Source: an uncultured Clostridium sp. (GTDB lineage: Bacteria > Bacillota > Clostridia > Lachnospirales > Lachnospiraceae). From it: DNA of 13,984 nt. The notes beneath the pieces were generated by a model. It was given only the letters and a program-made list of their open reading frames with translations. It was not told where the DNA came from and did no database searches. Positions 6,346 through 12,950 of this stretch are shown here, piece after piece (position 1 is the stretch's first letter; every line of letters begins with the position of its first letter). The DNA is taken from the NCBI GenBank assembly GCA_900551135.1, contig URUX01000054.1, forward strand, positions 1-13,984, given 5' to 3'. Position numbers and translations under genes: made by a program.

Positions 6346-6714
6346 TTATTTCTTCTTGTTTGCTACAGTCTTTCTCGGACCTTTGCGGGTTCTTGCGTTG
6401 GTCTTTGTCTTCTGTCCGCGTACCGGAAGACTCTTTCTGTGGCGGATACCACGATAGCAGCCAATCTCCTGAAGTCTCTTGATGTTCATAGCGATTTCTC
6501 TACGTAAATCACCTTCAACAGTCTGGGTCTCAGCGATAACTGCTGCCAGTTTCTTTACTTCGTCGTCAGTCAGATCTTTTACACGGGTATCTGGATTCAC
6601 GCCTGCTTCTGCAAGGATGCGGTTGGAGCTTGCGCGGCCAATGCCGTAAATGTAAGTCAGACCGATTTCAACACGTTTTTCTCTTGGTAAGTCAACACCT
6701 GAAATACGAGCCAT
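6346..6714 (-). CDS. rpsM: 30S ribosomal protein S13
   Basis: Head protein of the small subunit that contacts S19, the 50S subunit and P-site tRNA. The 122 residues begin MARISGVDLPREKRVEIGLTY, contain the helix-hairpin-helix GIGRASSNRILAEAGV, the conserved GCYRGIRHRKSLPVRGQ and an extended basic tail ending VANKKK that reaches toward tRNA. The ATG at 6714 follows AGGAGGTG. It lies 28 bases after rpmJ, the usual order in Firmicutes, and is probably transcribed from the promoter at 6907-6935 as well as from upstream. Confidence 0.97.
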   Translation of the reverse strand: MARISGVDLPREKRVEIGLTYIYGIGRASSNRILAEAGVNPDTRVKDLTDDEVKKLAAVIAETQTVEGDLRREIAMNIKRLQEIGCYRGIRHRKSLPVRGQKTKTNARTRKGPRKTVANKKK

Positions 6715-6742
6715 ATGTGTATTACACCTCCTAAATTAATAA

Positions 6743-6856
6743 TTAACCTTGTCTCTGCTTATGCTTCGGATTTTCACAAATTACTCTGATACTGCCTTTT
6801 CTTTTAATGACTTTGCACTTTTCGCAAATCGGTTTTACAGAACTTCTAACCTTCAC
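6743..6856 (-). CDS. rpmJ: 50S ribosomal protein L36, zinc-binding form (GTG start)
   Basis: Smallest large-subunit protein, a zinc ribbon that helps fold 23S rRNA. The 37-codon frame gives MKVRSSVKPICEKCKVIKRK followed by GSIRVICENPKHKQRQG. The zinc ligands C11, C14, C27 and H32 are all present, so this is the C+ form. The start is GTG, eight bases after AAAGGAG. It is the first gene after a strong promoter, with a leader of about 44 bases that contains a tandem ten-base repeat. Size, motif and position between infA and rpsM make the call secure. Confidence 0.97.
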   Translation of the reverse strand: MKVRSSVKPICEKCKVIKRKGSIRVICENPKHKQRQG

Positions 6857-6866
6857 AGTAATTCTC

Positions 6867-6886
6867 CTTTCTATAGCTTTCTATAG
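6867..6886 (-). repeat. Tandem 10-base repeat in the rpmJ leader
   Basis: CTATAGAAAG occurs twice back to back in the minus-strand leader. The downstream copy runs into the rpmJ ribosome site (AAAGGAG), so the duplication sets the distance between start of transcription and the ribosome site. It may be a simple slippage duplication. Confidence 0.7.
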
Positions 6887-6906
6887 ACCAACAGAGTTGC
6901 TAAAGC

Positions 6907-6935
6907 ATTATACCATCTATTTCTATATAATGCAA
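6907..6935 (-). promoter_or_regulatory. Extended -10 sigma-A promoter for rpmJ and the alpha operon genes
   Basis: On the minus strand, a perfect TATAAT (6907-6912) is preceded by TGG, giving the extended -10 motif TGnTATAAT, and TTGCAT (6930-6935) lies 17 bases upstream as a partial -35. The start would be near 6900. It can drive rpmJ, rpsM, rpsK, rpsD, rpoA and rplQ independently of the upstream spc genes. Confidence 0.8.
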
Positions 6936-6961
6936 GCGTTTTTCCTGTTAATCTTAAAATA

Positions 6962-6992
6962 TTTTTAACGCGCTGCGTTTGGGCAGCGCTCG
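6962..6992 (-). terminator. Possible weak terminator after infA
   Basis: Minus-strand GCGCTGC pairs with GCAGCGC (seven GC-rich pairs) around CCAAAC, followed by GTTAAAAATATTTTAA. The tract is U/A mixed, not a clean U-run, so termination is likely partial if it occurs. It lies 17-36 bases after the infA stop codon and just before the rpmJ promoter, a sensible place to separate the two halves of the operon. It could instead be part of a dispersed GC-rich repeat. Confidence 0.4.
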
Positions 6993-7005
6993 GCTTCGCC
7001 TCGCT

Positions 7006-7224
7006 TTATTTGTCTCGCCAAATGATGCGGCCCTTGGATAAGTCGTATGGAGACATTTCCAGGGTTACTCGATCGCCTGGCAAAATACGGATATAATTCA
7101 TTCTCAGCTTTCCGCTGATCGTAGCCAGTACCTTATGACCGTTTTCCAGTTCTACCTGGAACATGGCGTTCGGCAATTTTTCTACTACGGTTCCTTCGAT
7201 TTCAATAACGTCAGCTTTGGACAT
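7006..7224 (-). CDS. infA: Translation initiation factor IF-1
   Basis: IF-1 binds the A site of the 30S subunit during initiation and assists IF-2 and IF-3. The 72 residues form a single S1-type OB fold: MSKADVIEIEGTVVEKLPNA at the start, then FQVELENGHKVLATISGKLR, then the conserved RILPGDRVTLEMSPYDLSKG and IIWRDK at the end. Length is the family norm. The ATG at 7224 lies nine bases after AAGGAGG. It follows map by 121 bases that hold a perfect hairpin and no supported gene. Downstream are the possible terminator at 6962-6992 and the rpmJ promoter. Confidence 0.97.
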   Translation of the reverse strand: MSKADVIEIEGTVVEKLPNAMFQVELENGHKVLATISGKLRMNYIRILPGDRVTLEMSPYDLSKGRIIWRDK

Positions 7225-7308
7225 TCCACGCTTCCTCCTTAAATTCTATCTTATACCGCAAAAAGCTGCTGGTCGCTGCTTTTCCGGATGCATGGCAACA
7301 GAACTCCG

Positions 7309-7332
7309 CTTCTGCCGGCTGACCGGCAGAAG
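7309..7332 (-). promoter_or_regulatory. Perfect 10-bp hairpin between map and infA
   Basis: CTTCTGCCGG and CCGGCAGAAG form a perfect ten-base stem with a four-base loop. On the minus strand the sequence after the stem is CGGAGTTCTG, not U-rich, so it should not terminate transcription. It starts 13 bases after the map stop codon. Confidence 0.6.
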
Positions 7333-7345
7333 GGATATTCATTTT

Positions 7346-8095
7346 TTATAACAGGGACAGGATTTCCGGTTCGCCTTCGGTGATCAGTATGGTATTTTCA
7401 TAATGAGCTGCCAGGGAACCGTCATCGGTTACAACCGTCCAGTCATCATCCAGCCATACCACATCATACCGGCCGGCAGTAATCATAGGTTCTACTGCCA
7501 GAGTCATTCCCGGCTCAAGCCGGATTCCTTTTCTTTTCTGGGAAAAGTTGGGAACTTCCGGTTCTTCGTGAAGATGGGTGCCAATTCCATGGCCCACTAA
7601 ATCACGAACTACGCCGTAGCCGAAACTCTCTGCATATTTCTGAACTGCTGCTGAAATATCATTGAGATGATTTCCTGCTCTGGCAAACTTAATTCCTTCA
7701 AAAAAGCTCTGTCTTGTCACTTCAATCAACTTGGCAGCTTCAGGACTAATCTCACCTACTCCATATGTGCGGGCTGCATCTGAATGATAACCATTCCAGA
7801 TAACTCCTGCATCCAGGCTGACAATGTCGCCCTCTCTGAGAATATGGTGTTTATTTGGGATTCCGTGAACCACCTCGTCATTTACGGATACACAGATAGA
7901 TGCCGGATAACCGTTGTAATCTTTAAAAGACGGTATACATCCAAAGCTTCTGATGAGACGTTCTCCCAATCTGTCTATATCCAGGGTACTCATTCCGGGT
8001 TCGATTGCCCTGCCCAGTTCTTCGTGAACCTGTGCCAGAATCCTGCCGGCTTCTCTCATCAGTTTAATCTCTCTATCAGATTTAATGGATACCAT
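7346..8095 (-). CDS. map: Type I methionine aminopeptidase
   Basis: Cytosolic metalloprotease that removes the initiator methionine from nascent proteins. The 249-residue product has the full pita-bread fold signature: metal ligands D95 (SLDAGV), D106 (YHSDAARTY), H169 (VGHGIGTHLHEEP), E202 (TLAVEPM) and E233 (HYENTILIT), and the substrate-contact H78 in VVHGIP. It has no N-terminal zinc-finger extension, as in the standard bacterial type I enzyme. The ATG at 8095 starts four bases after the adk stop codon; its ribosome site TAGGAG lies inside the end of adk, so the two genes are probably translationally coupled. Confidence 0.97.
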   Translation of the reverse strand: MVSIKSDREIKLMREAGRILAQVHEELGRAIEPGMSTLDIDRLGERLIRSFGCIPSFKDYNGYPASICVSVNDEVVHGIPNKHHILREGDIVSLDAGVIWNGYHSDAARTYGVGEISPEAAKLIEVTRQSFFEGIKFARAGNHLNDISAAVQKYAESFGYGVVRDLVGHGIGTHLHEEPEVPNFSQKRKGIRLEPGMTLAVEPMITAGRYDVVWLDDDWTVVTDDGSLAAHYENTILITEGEPEILSLL

Positions 8096-8099
8096 AACT

Positions 8100-8744
8100 T
8101 TATGCTCCTAAAATCTTAACAATATCCTGAAATACATTCTCCAAATCTTTTGTTCCGTCAACCTCAGCCAGCACCCCTGCTGCTCTGTAGTAGTCGATTA
8201 ACGGCTGTGTCTGCTCATGGTAGACTTCCAGACGCTTCTTAACAGTCTCCGGCTTATCGTCATCCCTCAGCACCAGTGTTTCACCGCATGCATCACAAAC
8301 GCCTTCCTGTCTTGGGGCATTGTACACAACATGGTACGTCTGGCCGCAGCCTAAGCAGGCTCTTCTTCCAGACATACGGCTGATAATATTCTCATCCGGC
8401 ACATCTACATTGACAGCCCAGTCGATTTTATCTCCCAGTTCTGTCAGTGCTTTTGTAAGACTTTCTGCCTGTGGAATGGTTCTTGGAAAACCGTCCAGTA
8501 CATATCCATTTTTGCAGTCATCTTCTTTAATTCTGTCTAACAGCATCCCAATGGTAATCTCATCGGGAACCAGCTGTCCCTGATCCATGAACGCTTTTGC
8601 CTTCATGCCCAGTTCTGTACCGCCTTTAATGTTCGCCCGAAAGATGTCGCCGGTGGAGATATGAGGAATTTCGTACTTTGCGGAGATTTTTTTTGCCTGA
8701 GTGCCTTTTCCAGCACCAGGAGCGCCTAACATGATAAGTTTCAT
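8100..8744 (-). CDS. adk: Adenylate kinase, zinc-containing LID
   Basis: Interconverts ATP + AMP and two ADP in the cytosol. The 214 residues show the P-loop GAPGAGKGT (7-15), the AMP-binding STGDIFRANI (30-39), LDGFPRT (83-89) and a long LID. The LID carries C130, C133, C150 and C153, the four-cysteine zinc site of Gram-positive adenylate kinases. The ATG at 8744 follows AAAGGGGG about nine bases upstream. It lies 70 bases after secY in a spacer with a strong hairpin, and it overlaps functionally with map through the closely placed ribosome site. The secY-adk-map-infA order is the classic Firmicutes arrangement. Confidence 0.98.
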   Translation of the reverse strand: MKLIMLGAPGAGKGTQAKKISAKYEIPHISTGDIFRANIKGGTELGMKAKAFMDQGQLVPDEITIGMLLDRIKEDDCKNGYVLDGFPRTIPQAESLTKALTELGDKIDWAVNVDVPDENIISRMSGRRACLGCGQTYHVVYNAPRQEGVCDACGETLVLRDDDKPETVKKRLEVYHEQTQPLIDYYRAAGVLAEVDGTKDLENVFQDIVKILGA

Positions 8745-8776
8745 ATTGTAAGTCCCCCTTTTTTAGTTCGTAATAC

Positions 8777-8810
8777 CAGAAGAAACACCCATTGCAGGGT
8801 GCTTCTTCTG
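8777..8810 (-). promoter_or_regulatory. Strong intercistronic hairpin between secY and adk
   Basis: In the minus-strand RNA, CAGAAGAAGCACCC pairs with GGGUGUUUCUUCUG (14 pairs with one G-U) around UGCAAU. It begins four bases after the secY stop codon. The following bases are GGUAUUACG, without a U-tract, so it is not a normal terminator. It may protect the upstream mRNA end after cleavage or modulate adk expression; that is inference. Confidence 0.6.
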
Positions 8811-8814
8811 TAAC

Positions 8815-10131
8815 TTAATCGTTCAAAAATCCTTTATAATTACGTACCAGCATCTTGGATTCGATTGCCTTGGTTGTCTCTAAAATAACACCTACAATGA
8901 TGATTAAAGAGGTTCCTGCAAAAGCAATGTTTCCTACTGTGAACAGACCAGATACCATAATCGGAATTAAGGCAACAATGATCAGTCCGCATGCGCCAAT
9001 AAATACAATATTGTTCAGGATCTTATTCAGATAATCGGACGTTGGCTTACCCGGACGGATGCCTGGGATAAAGCCGCCGGCCTTCTTCATATTGTTTGCA
9101 ACCTCCAGCGGATTGAAGGTAATGGAAGTATAGAAATACGCAAATACAATAATCAGCGCAATATATAAAACCAATCCAATGGAATAAACCGGCATCTCTG
9201 GACGGAACCAGGAAGATGAGCTTAATACCAATAAAATCTTTCCGCCAATGGTACTGTAATCAACCTCGAAGAAGGAAGCTATTACAACCGGCATAGACAT
9301 TAAAGAAGAAGCGAAAATTACTGGAATTACACTTGCAGTATTAACCTTTAACGGAATATAGGAAGATTGTCCTCCAATCATCCGGCGGCCCTGCATCTTC
9401 TTTGAATACTGAACCGGAATCCTTCTCTCGCCGCTGTTTAATACAACAACGAATACTACCATAGCAGTCAGTACAGCAAGGATGATCAATCCGATTACAA
9501 CTGCAACTGCTACGCTCTTTCCCTGCATAAAGCGGGTGAAAAGAGTTCTCGCATCATTCGGTACACTGGAGATAATGTTGAACAGCAGGACGATGGAAAT
9601 ACCATTGCCCACACCGTTCTCTGTAATCCGCTCGCCAATCCACATTAACAATGCACTGCCTGTAGTCATCGTTACGACAGCTACAATTACGTTCCATACA
9701 TTGTAGTTAATCAGCAGGCCTTTTCCGCCGAATCCAACTGCCATGGCAATGGACTCAATCAGAGCCAGACCAACGGTTACATAACGGGTATACTCCATAA
9801 TTTTCCGTCTTCCATCTTCGCCGTCCCGCTGCATTTCCTCTAATTTCGGAATTGCAATGGTCAAAAGCTGCATAATAATGGAAGATGTAATATATGGAGT
9901 AATGCTCAATGCAAATACTGACAGGTTATCAAATGAGTTACCGGTCATCGCATTGAAAAAGCCCAGGTTCTGCCCGATAGTGTTCTGAAAAAATTCTTTC
10001 AGATAGGTTGGGTTCACCCCAGGAACTGGGAGTTGTGAACCGAACCGAATCACTAACAGCATTCCAAAGGTATACAGAAGTCTCTTCCGTATCTCTTTGA
10101 CCTTGAATGCGTTTTTCAGTGTTTGAAACAT
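8815..10131 (-). CDS. secY: Preprotein translocase subunit SecY
   Basis: Pore-forming subunit of the SecYEG channel in the cytoplasmic membrane, used for export and membrane insertion. The 438 residues contain ten hydrophobic segments by eye. Landmarks are the N-terminal FQTLKNAFKVKEIRKRLLYT, TPYITSSIIMQLL (79-90), the cytoplasmic loop GERRIPVQYSKKMQGRR (234-250), the next cytoplasmic loop with GGFIPGIRPGKPTSDYL (352-368) and the C-terminal MLVRNYKGFLND. The ATG at 10131 is three bases after the rplO stop; its ribosome site GAGGTGATC lies across the end of rplO, implying translational coupling. It serves export of proteins such as the two secreted proteins at the left of the window. Confidence 0.98.
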   Translation of the reverse strand: MFQTLKNAFKVKEIRKRLLYTFGMLLVIRFGSQLPVPGVNPTYLKEFFQNTIGQNLGFFNAMTGNSFDNLSVFALSITPYITSSIIMQLLTIAIPKLEEMQRDGEDGRRKIMEYTRYVTVGLALIESIAMAVGFGGKGLLINYNVWNVIVAVVTMTTGSALLMWIGERITENGVGNGISIVLLFNIISSVPNDARTLFTRFMQGKSVAVAVVIGLIILAVLTAMVVFVVVLNSGERRIPVQYSKKMQGRRMIGGQSSYIPLKVNTASVIPVIFASSLMSMPVVIASFFEVDYSTIGGKILLVLSSSSWFRPEMPVYSIGLVLYIALIIVFAYFYTSITFNPLEVANNMKKAGGFIPGIRPGKPTSDYLNKILNNIVFIGACGLIIVALIPIMVSGLFTVGNIAFAGTSLIIIVGVILETTKAIESKMLVRNYKGFLND

Positions 10132-10134
10132 AGA

Positions 10135-10575
10135 TTAGATCACCTCGCAGGTTCCACCTAAAGCTTCAATTTTAGCCTTTGCGCCCTCAGAGAAAGCGTT
10201 TGCCTTTACATTCAGCTTTTTGGTTAATTCTCCATTTCCAAGGATCTTAACACCATCCTGAGGATTCTTGATAATACCGGTAGCCAGTAATTCCTCTACA
10301 GTAACTACTGCATCGTTGTCGAATCTCTCTAATGCGCTAACATTGATACCTACGATATTCTTGGAATTGATATTGGTGAAACCTCTCTTAGGCAGTCTTC
10401 TGTATAATGGCATCTGGCCACCTTCAAAACCGATTCTTGGAGCGCCGGAACGTGCTTTCTGTCCCTTATGGCCCTTACCAGCGGTCTTGCCGTTGCCTGA
10501 ACCATGTCCGCGTCCTCTTCTGAAATTATCGCTGTGCTTAGAGCCTTCAGCAGGTCTTAAATTAGATAACTCCAT
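10135..10575 (-). CDS. rplO: 50S ribosomal protein L15
   Basis: Late-assembly protein that binds 23S rRNA. The 146-residue product starts MELSNLRPAEGSKHSDNFRR, followed by the flexible Gly/Arg-rich GRGHGSGNGKTAGKGHKGQ and the globular C-terminal region ending LGGTCEVI. The ATG at 10575 is chosen because AGGAGG lies eight bases before it. A GTG three codons upstream in frame (10584) overlaps that ribosome site and would not be usable. The gene is directly followed by secY, with the stop and next start three bases apart. Confidence 0.97.
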   Translation of the reverse strand: MELSNLRPAEGSKHSDNFRRGRGHGSGNGKTAGKGHKGQKARSGAPRIGFEGGQMPLYRRLPKRGFTNINSKNIVGINVSALERFDNDAVVTVEELLATGIIKNPQDGVKILGNGELTKKLNVKANAFSEGAKAKIEALGGTCEVI

Positions 10576-10606
10576 GACTTGCACCTCCTTGCTTGATTAT
10601 TTATTA

Positions 10607-10789
10607 TTAGATCTCTTCCACTTTTACTAAGTGGCGTACAGTCTGAATCATACCTCTAACAGCGCCATTGTCCGGCATTTCAACTGTTTTGTGAAGCTTC
10701 TTTAAACCAAGAGCCTCAACAGTTGCTCTCTGCTTTGGAATAGCACCGATTGGGGATTTTACTAATGTGATTTTTAACTTCTCTGCCAT
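10607..10789 (-). CDS. rpmD: 50S ribosomal protein L30
   Basis: Small 23S rRNA-binding protein of the large subunit. The 60 residues, MAEKLKITLVKSPIGAIPKQ then RATVEALGLKKLHKTVEMPD and a C-terminus ending RHLVKVEEI, match the short bacterial L30 in length and pattern. The ATG at 10789 lies nine bases after GGAGG. A TTG two codons earlier (10795) is only three bases from that site and is rejected. The ribosome site directly abuts the rpsE stop codon. Confidence 0.96.
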   Translation of the reverse strand: MAEKLKITLVKSPIGAIPKQRATVEALGLKKLHKTVEMPDNGAVRGMIQTVRHLVKVEEI

Positions 10790-10803
10790 GTTCAATATCC
10801 TCC

Positions 10804-11313
10804 TTATTCAGTAATTTCTTCCACAGATTTGCCGCGCAGTCTGGCAACTTCCTCAGGAGTCTTTAAGTTGGTTAAGCCCTGGATAGTTGCAAGAACTACA
10901 TTGGTCTTGTTATTGGAGCCTAAGGACTTAGTACGGATGTTCTTAATGCCTGCTAACTCCAGAACGTTACGTGCCGGACCGCCTGCAATAATTCCAGTAC
11001 CTTCCGGAGCTCTCTTCAGCAGAACGCTTGCGCTGCCGAATTTGCCCACAAAGTCATGGGGAATACTATTGTTCTCATCCATCGGGATCTCTACCAGGTT
11101 CTTAACTGCTGCCTCTTTTCCTTTGCGGATTGCCTCCGGAACCTCGCCGGCCTTGCCTAAGCCTGCGCCAACGTGTCCCTTGCCATCTCCTACTACTACC
11201 AGAGCGGAAAATCTCATGGTACGTCCACCTTTAACAGTCTTGGATACTCTCTTGATGGCCACAACTCTGTCATTCAGCTCCAACTGACTGGCTTCAATAA
11301 TTGTACGCTTCAT
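10804..11313 (-). CDS. rpsE: 30S ribosomal protein S5
   Basis: Small-subunit protein near the mRNA entry tunnel, important for accuracy and helicase activity. The 169 residues hold the N-terminal double-stranded RNA-binding domain with GGRTMRFSALVVVGDGKGHVG (29-49; the 20-29 loop is the usual spectinomycin-resistance site) and the C-terminal domain with APEGTGIIAGGPARNVLELAG. The ATG at 11313 follows AGGAG at seven bases. It lies between rplR and rpmD, the universal order in the spc operon. Confidence 0.98.
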   Translation of the reverse strand: MKRTIIEASQLELNDRVVAIKRVSKTVKGGRTMRFSALVVVGDGKGHVGAGLGKAGEVPEAIRKGKEAAVKNLVEIPMDENNSIPHDFVGKFGSASVLLKRAPEGTGIIAGGPARNVLELAGIKNIRTKSLGSNNKTNVVLATIQGLTNLKTPEEVARLRGKSVEEITE

Positions 11314-11332
11314 GCTCTTTCTCCTCTCCTAC

Positions 11333-11701
11333 TTAGAAATCCAGACCAGCCTCGCGGGCTGCATCTGCTAATGCCTGAATTTTACCCTGATATATAAAGC
11401 CGCCTCTGTCGAAAACAACTTCCTTGATACCTTTTTCAAGGGCTCTCTTTGCAATCACGGTGCCTACATATGCTGCCGCAGCCTTGTCATTGGTCTTCTC
11501 CAGCTCGGACTTAACGTCCTTCTCCACTGTAGAAGCTGCAACTAAGGTGTTACCAACCGTATCGTCGATAATTTGAGCATACATATGATTATTACTTCTA
11601 AACACTGCCAGACGCGGTCTCTCTGCTGTGCCAGCAAAACGGTTACGCATTCTGTTGTGCTTTTTTACGCGAATTTCGCTTCTCGACTGTTTGTTAACCA
11701 T
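11333..11701 (-). CDS. rplR: 50S ribosomal protein L18
   Basis: Binds 5S rRNA and, with L5, anchors it in the central protuberance. The 122 residues include the basic N-terminus RVKKHNRMRNRFAGTAERPR, LAVFRSNNHMYAQIIDD, and the C-terminal VVFDRGGFIYQGKIQALADA. Length is normal. The ATG at 11701 lies nine bases after AAGGAG; the gene follows rplF by 17 bases. Confidence 0.97.
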   Translation of the reverse strand: MVNKQSRSEIRVKKHNRMRNRFAGTAERPRLAVFRSNNHMYAQIIDDTVGNTLVAASTVEKDVKSELEKTNDKAAAAYVGTVIAKRALEKGIKEVVFDRGGFIYQGKIQALADAAREAGLDF

Positions 11702-11718
11702 TTTTACACTCTCCTTAA

Positions 11719-12261
11719 TTATTTCTTACCAGTCTTACCAACTTTACGTCTGATTACTTCATCAGCATACTTGATTCCCTTGCCCTTGTATGGCTCAGGT
11801 CTTCTCTTATCTCTGATTTCAGCAGCATATTGGCCAACTTTTTCTTTGTTGATACCTTTTACAGTAATCTTGTTCTGACCTTCCAGCACTGTCTCGATGC
11901 CTTCTGGATCTTCCATCTCTACTGGATGGGAGTAGCCTAAGTTCAGGACTAACTTCTTGCCCTGCTTAGAAGCTCTGTAACCAACACCGTTGATTTCCAG
12001 AACTTTCTCATAACCTTCTGTTACACCGTGAACCATGTTGTTGATCAGGGTTCTGGTCAGACCGTGTAAAGATTTCATCTGCTTTAAATCGTTCGGTCTG
12101 GTAACTACGATGTGACCATCTTCTTCTTTGATGGACATCTCAGCCGGCAGCACTCTGCTCAGTGTGCCCTTTGGACCTTTTACAGTCACTTCATTGTTTT
12201 CTGCAATCGTTACAGTTACGCCTGCTGGGATTGCAACTGGCATTTTTCCTATACGTGACAT
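11719..12261 (-). CDS. rplF: 50S ribosomal protein L6
   Basis: Large-subunit protein near the factor-binding site, with two repeated domains. The 180 residues start MSRIGKMPVAIPAGVTVTI, contain KGPKGTLSR (29-37) and LHGLTRTLINNMVHGV, and end with the conserved RRPEPYKGKGIKYADEVIRR. The ATG at 12261 is eight bases after AGGAGG. The 68-base spacer from rpsH holds a perfect 8-bp hairpin. Confidence 0.98.
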   Translation of the reverse strand: MSRIGKMPVAIPAGVTVTIAENNEVTVKGPKGTLSRVLPAEMSIKEEDGHIVVTRPNDLKQMKSLHGLTRTLINNMVHGVTEGYEKVLEINGVGYRASKQGKKLVLNLGYSHPVEMEDPEGIETVLEGQNKITVKGINKEKVGQYAAEIRDKRRPEPYKGKGIKYADEVIRRKVGKTGKK

Positions 12262-12288
12262 GCCTAATTCCTCCTACTTAGATTTTCG

Positions 12289-12310
12289 GAGAAGCCTGAT
12301 ACGGCTTCTC
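12289..12310 (-). promoter_or_regulatory. Hairpin in the rpsH-rplF spacer
   Basis: GAGAAGCC and GGCTTCTC form a perfect eight-base stem around a six-base loop on the minus strand, followed by CGAAAATC, so no terminator tract. It lies about 14 bases upstream of the rplF ribosome site. It differs in place from the E. coli S8 target, which is at rplE. Confidence 0.5.
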
Positions 12311-12329
12311 TGTTTTCAGTTGCTTTTTA

Positions 12330-12731
12330 TTACCAAATAAATGCTAAAACTTCGCCGCCAACGTTTGCTTTTCTAGCTTCCTTGTCGGTCATAACGCCCT
12401 GGTTGGTGGAAACGATAGCAATACCTAAGCCACCTAATACCTTAGGCATATTCTCAGCGCCAGCGTATACACGCAGGCCTGGCTTGGAGATTTTCTTTAA
12501 GCCGGTAATGATTTTTTCATTTTTGTCTTTACCGTACTTTAAGGTGATGCGGATGGTGGTGAAACCGCCGTCCTCGATTAAATCATATTTCTTGATGTAA
12601 CCTTCTCTTACCAGAATATCAGCAATAGCCAGCTTCATCTTGGAAGAAGGTACGTCTACTGTATCATGCTTTGCAGTGTTAGCATTACGGATTCTTGTAA
12701 GCATATCTGCAATCGGATCACTCATAGTCAT
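12330..12731 (-). CDS. rpsH: 30S ribosomal protein S8
   Basis: Primary binder of the central domain of 16S rRNA and the known feedback repressor of the spc operon in E. coli. The 133 residues begin MTMSDPIADMLTRIRNANTA and include VDVPSSKMKLAIADILVREG and the C-terminal GVMTDKEARKANVGGEVLAF. The first ATG (12731) lies eight bases after AGGAGG and is preferred over a second ATG two codons later. It lies 18 bases after rpsZ. Confidence 0.97.
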   Translation of the reverse strand: MTMSDPIADMLTRIRNANTAKHDTVDVPSSKMKLAIADILVREGYIKKYDLIEDGGFTTIRITLKYGKDKNEKIITGLKKISKPGLRVYAGAENMPKVLGGLGIAIVSTNQGVMTDKEARKANVGGEVLAFIW

Positions 12732-12749
12732 TTGGTTTTCCTCCTTTTC

Positions 12750-12935
12750 TTACCAGCTAGCTTTCTTTACGCCCGGAATCTCGCCCTTGTATGCTAATTC
12801 ACGGAAGCAAATTCTGCAGATACCATATTTTCTTAAATAAGCATGCGGACGGCCGCAAATTCTGCAACGGTTGTATTCTCTGGTAGAGAATTTTGCAGGA
12901 CGCTGCTGCTTAATCTTCATAGAAGTCTTTGCCAT
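12750..12935 (-). CDS. rpsZ: 30S ribosomal protein S14, short zinc-binding type
   Basis: Late-assembling head protein of the small subunit. The 61-residue form with C24-x2-C27 and C40-x2-C43 is the zinc-ribbon (C+) type found in Firmicutes; the zinc-free paralogue used under zinc limitation is about 89 residues and is not here. Conserved AKFSTREYNRCRICGRPHAY and the C-terminal GVKKASW are present. The ATG at 12935 follows AGGAGG at seven bases. Gene named rpsN in some annotations. Confidence 0.97.
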   Translation of the reverse strand: MAKTSMKIKQQRPAKFSTREYNRCRICGRPHAYLRKYGICRICFRELAYKGEIPGVKKASW

Positions 12936-12950
12936 GGTTATTCCTCCTGA

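Noticed and set aside
7309..7332. Terminator after map
   Set aside because: Perfect stem, but the minus-strand sequence that follows is GC-containing and not U-rich.
7211..7342. 43-codon minus-strand frame between map and infA
   Set aside because: No ribosome site before its ATG, it overlaps the infA start, and its composition is not protein-like. Not a KOW-domain protein.
8777..8810. Terminator after secY
   Set aside because: Strong stem but no U-tract follows on the minus strand, and adk, map and infA continue in the same direction with no convincing new promoter.
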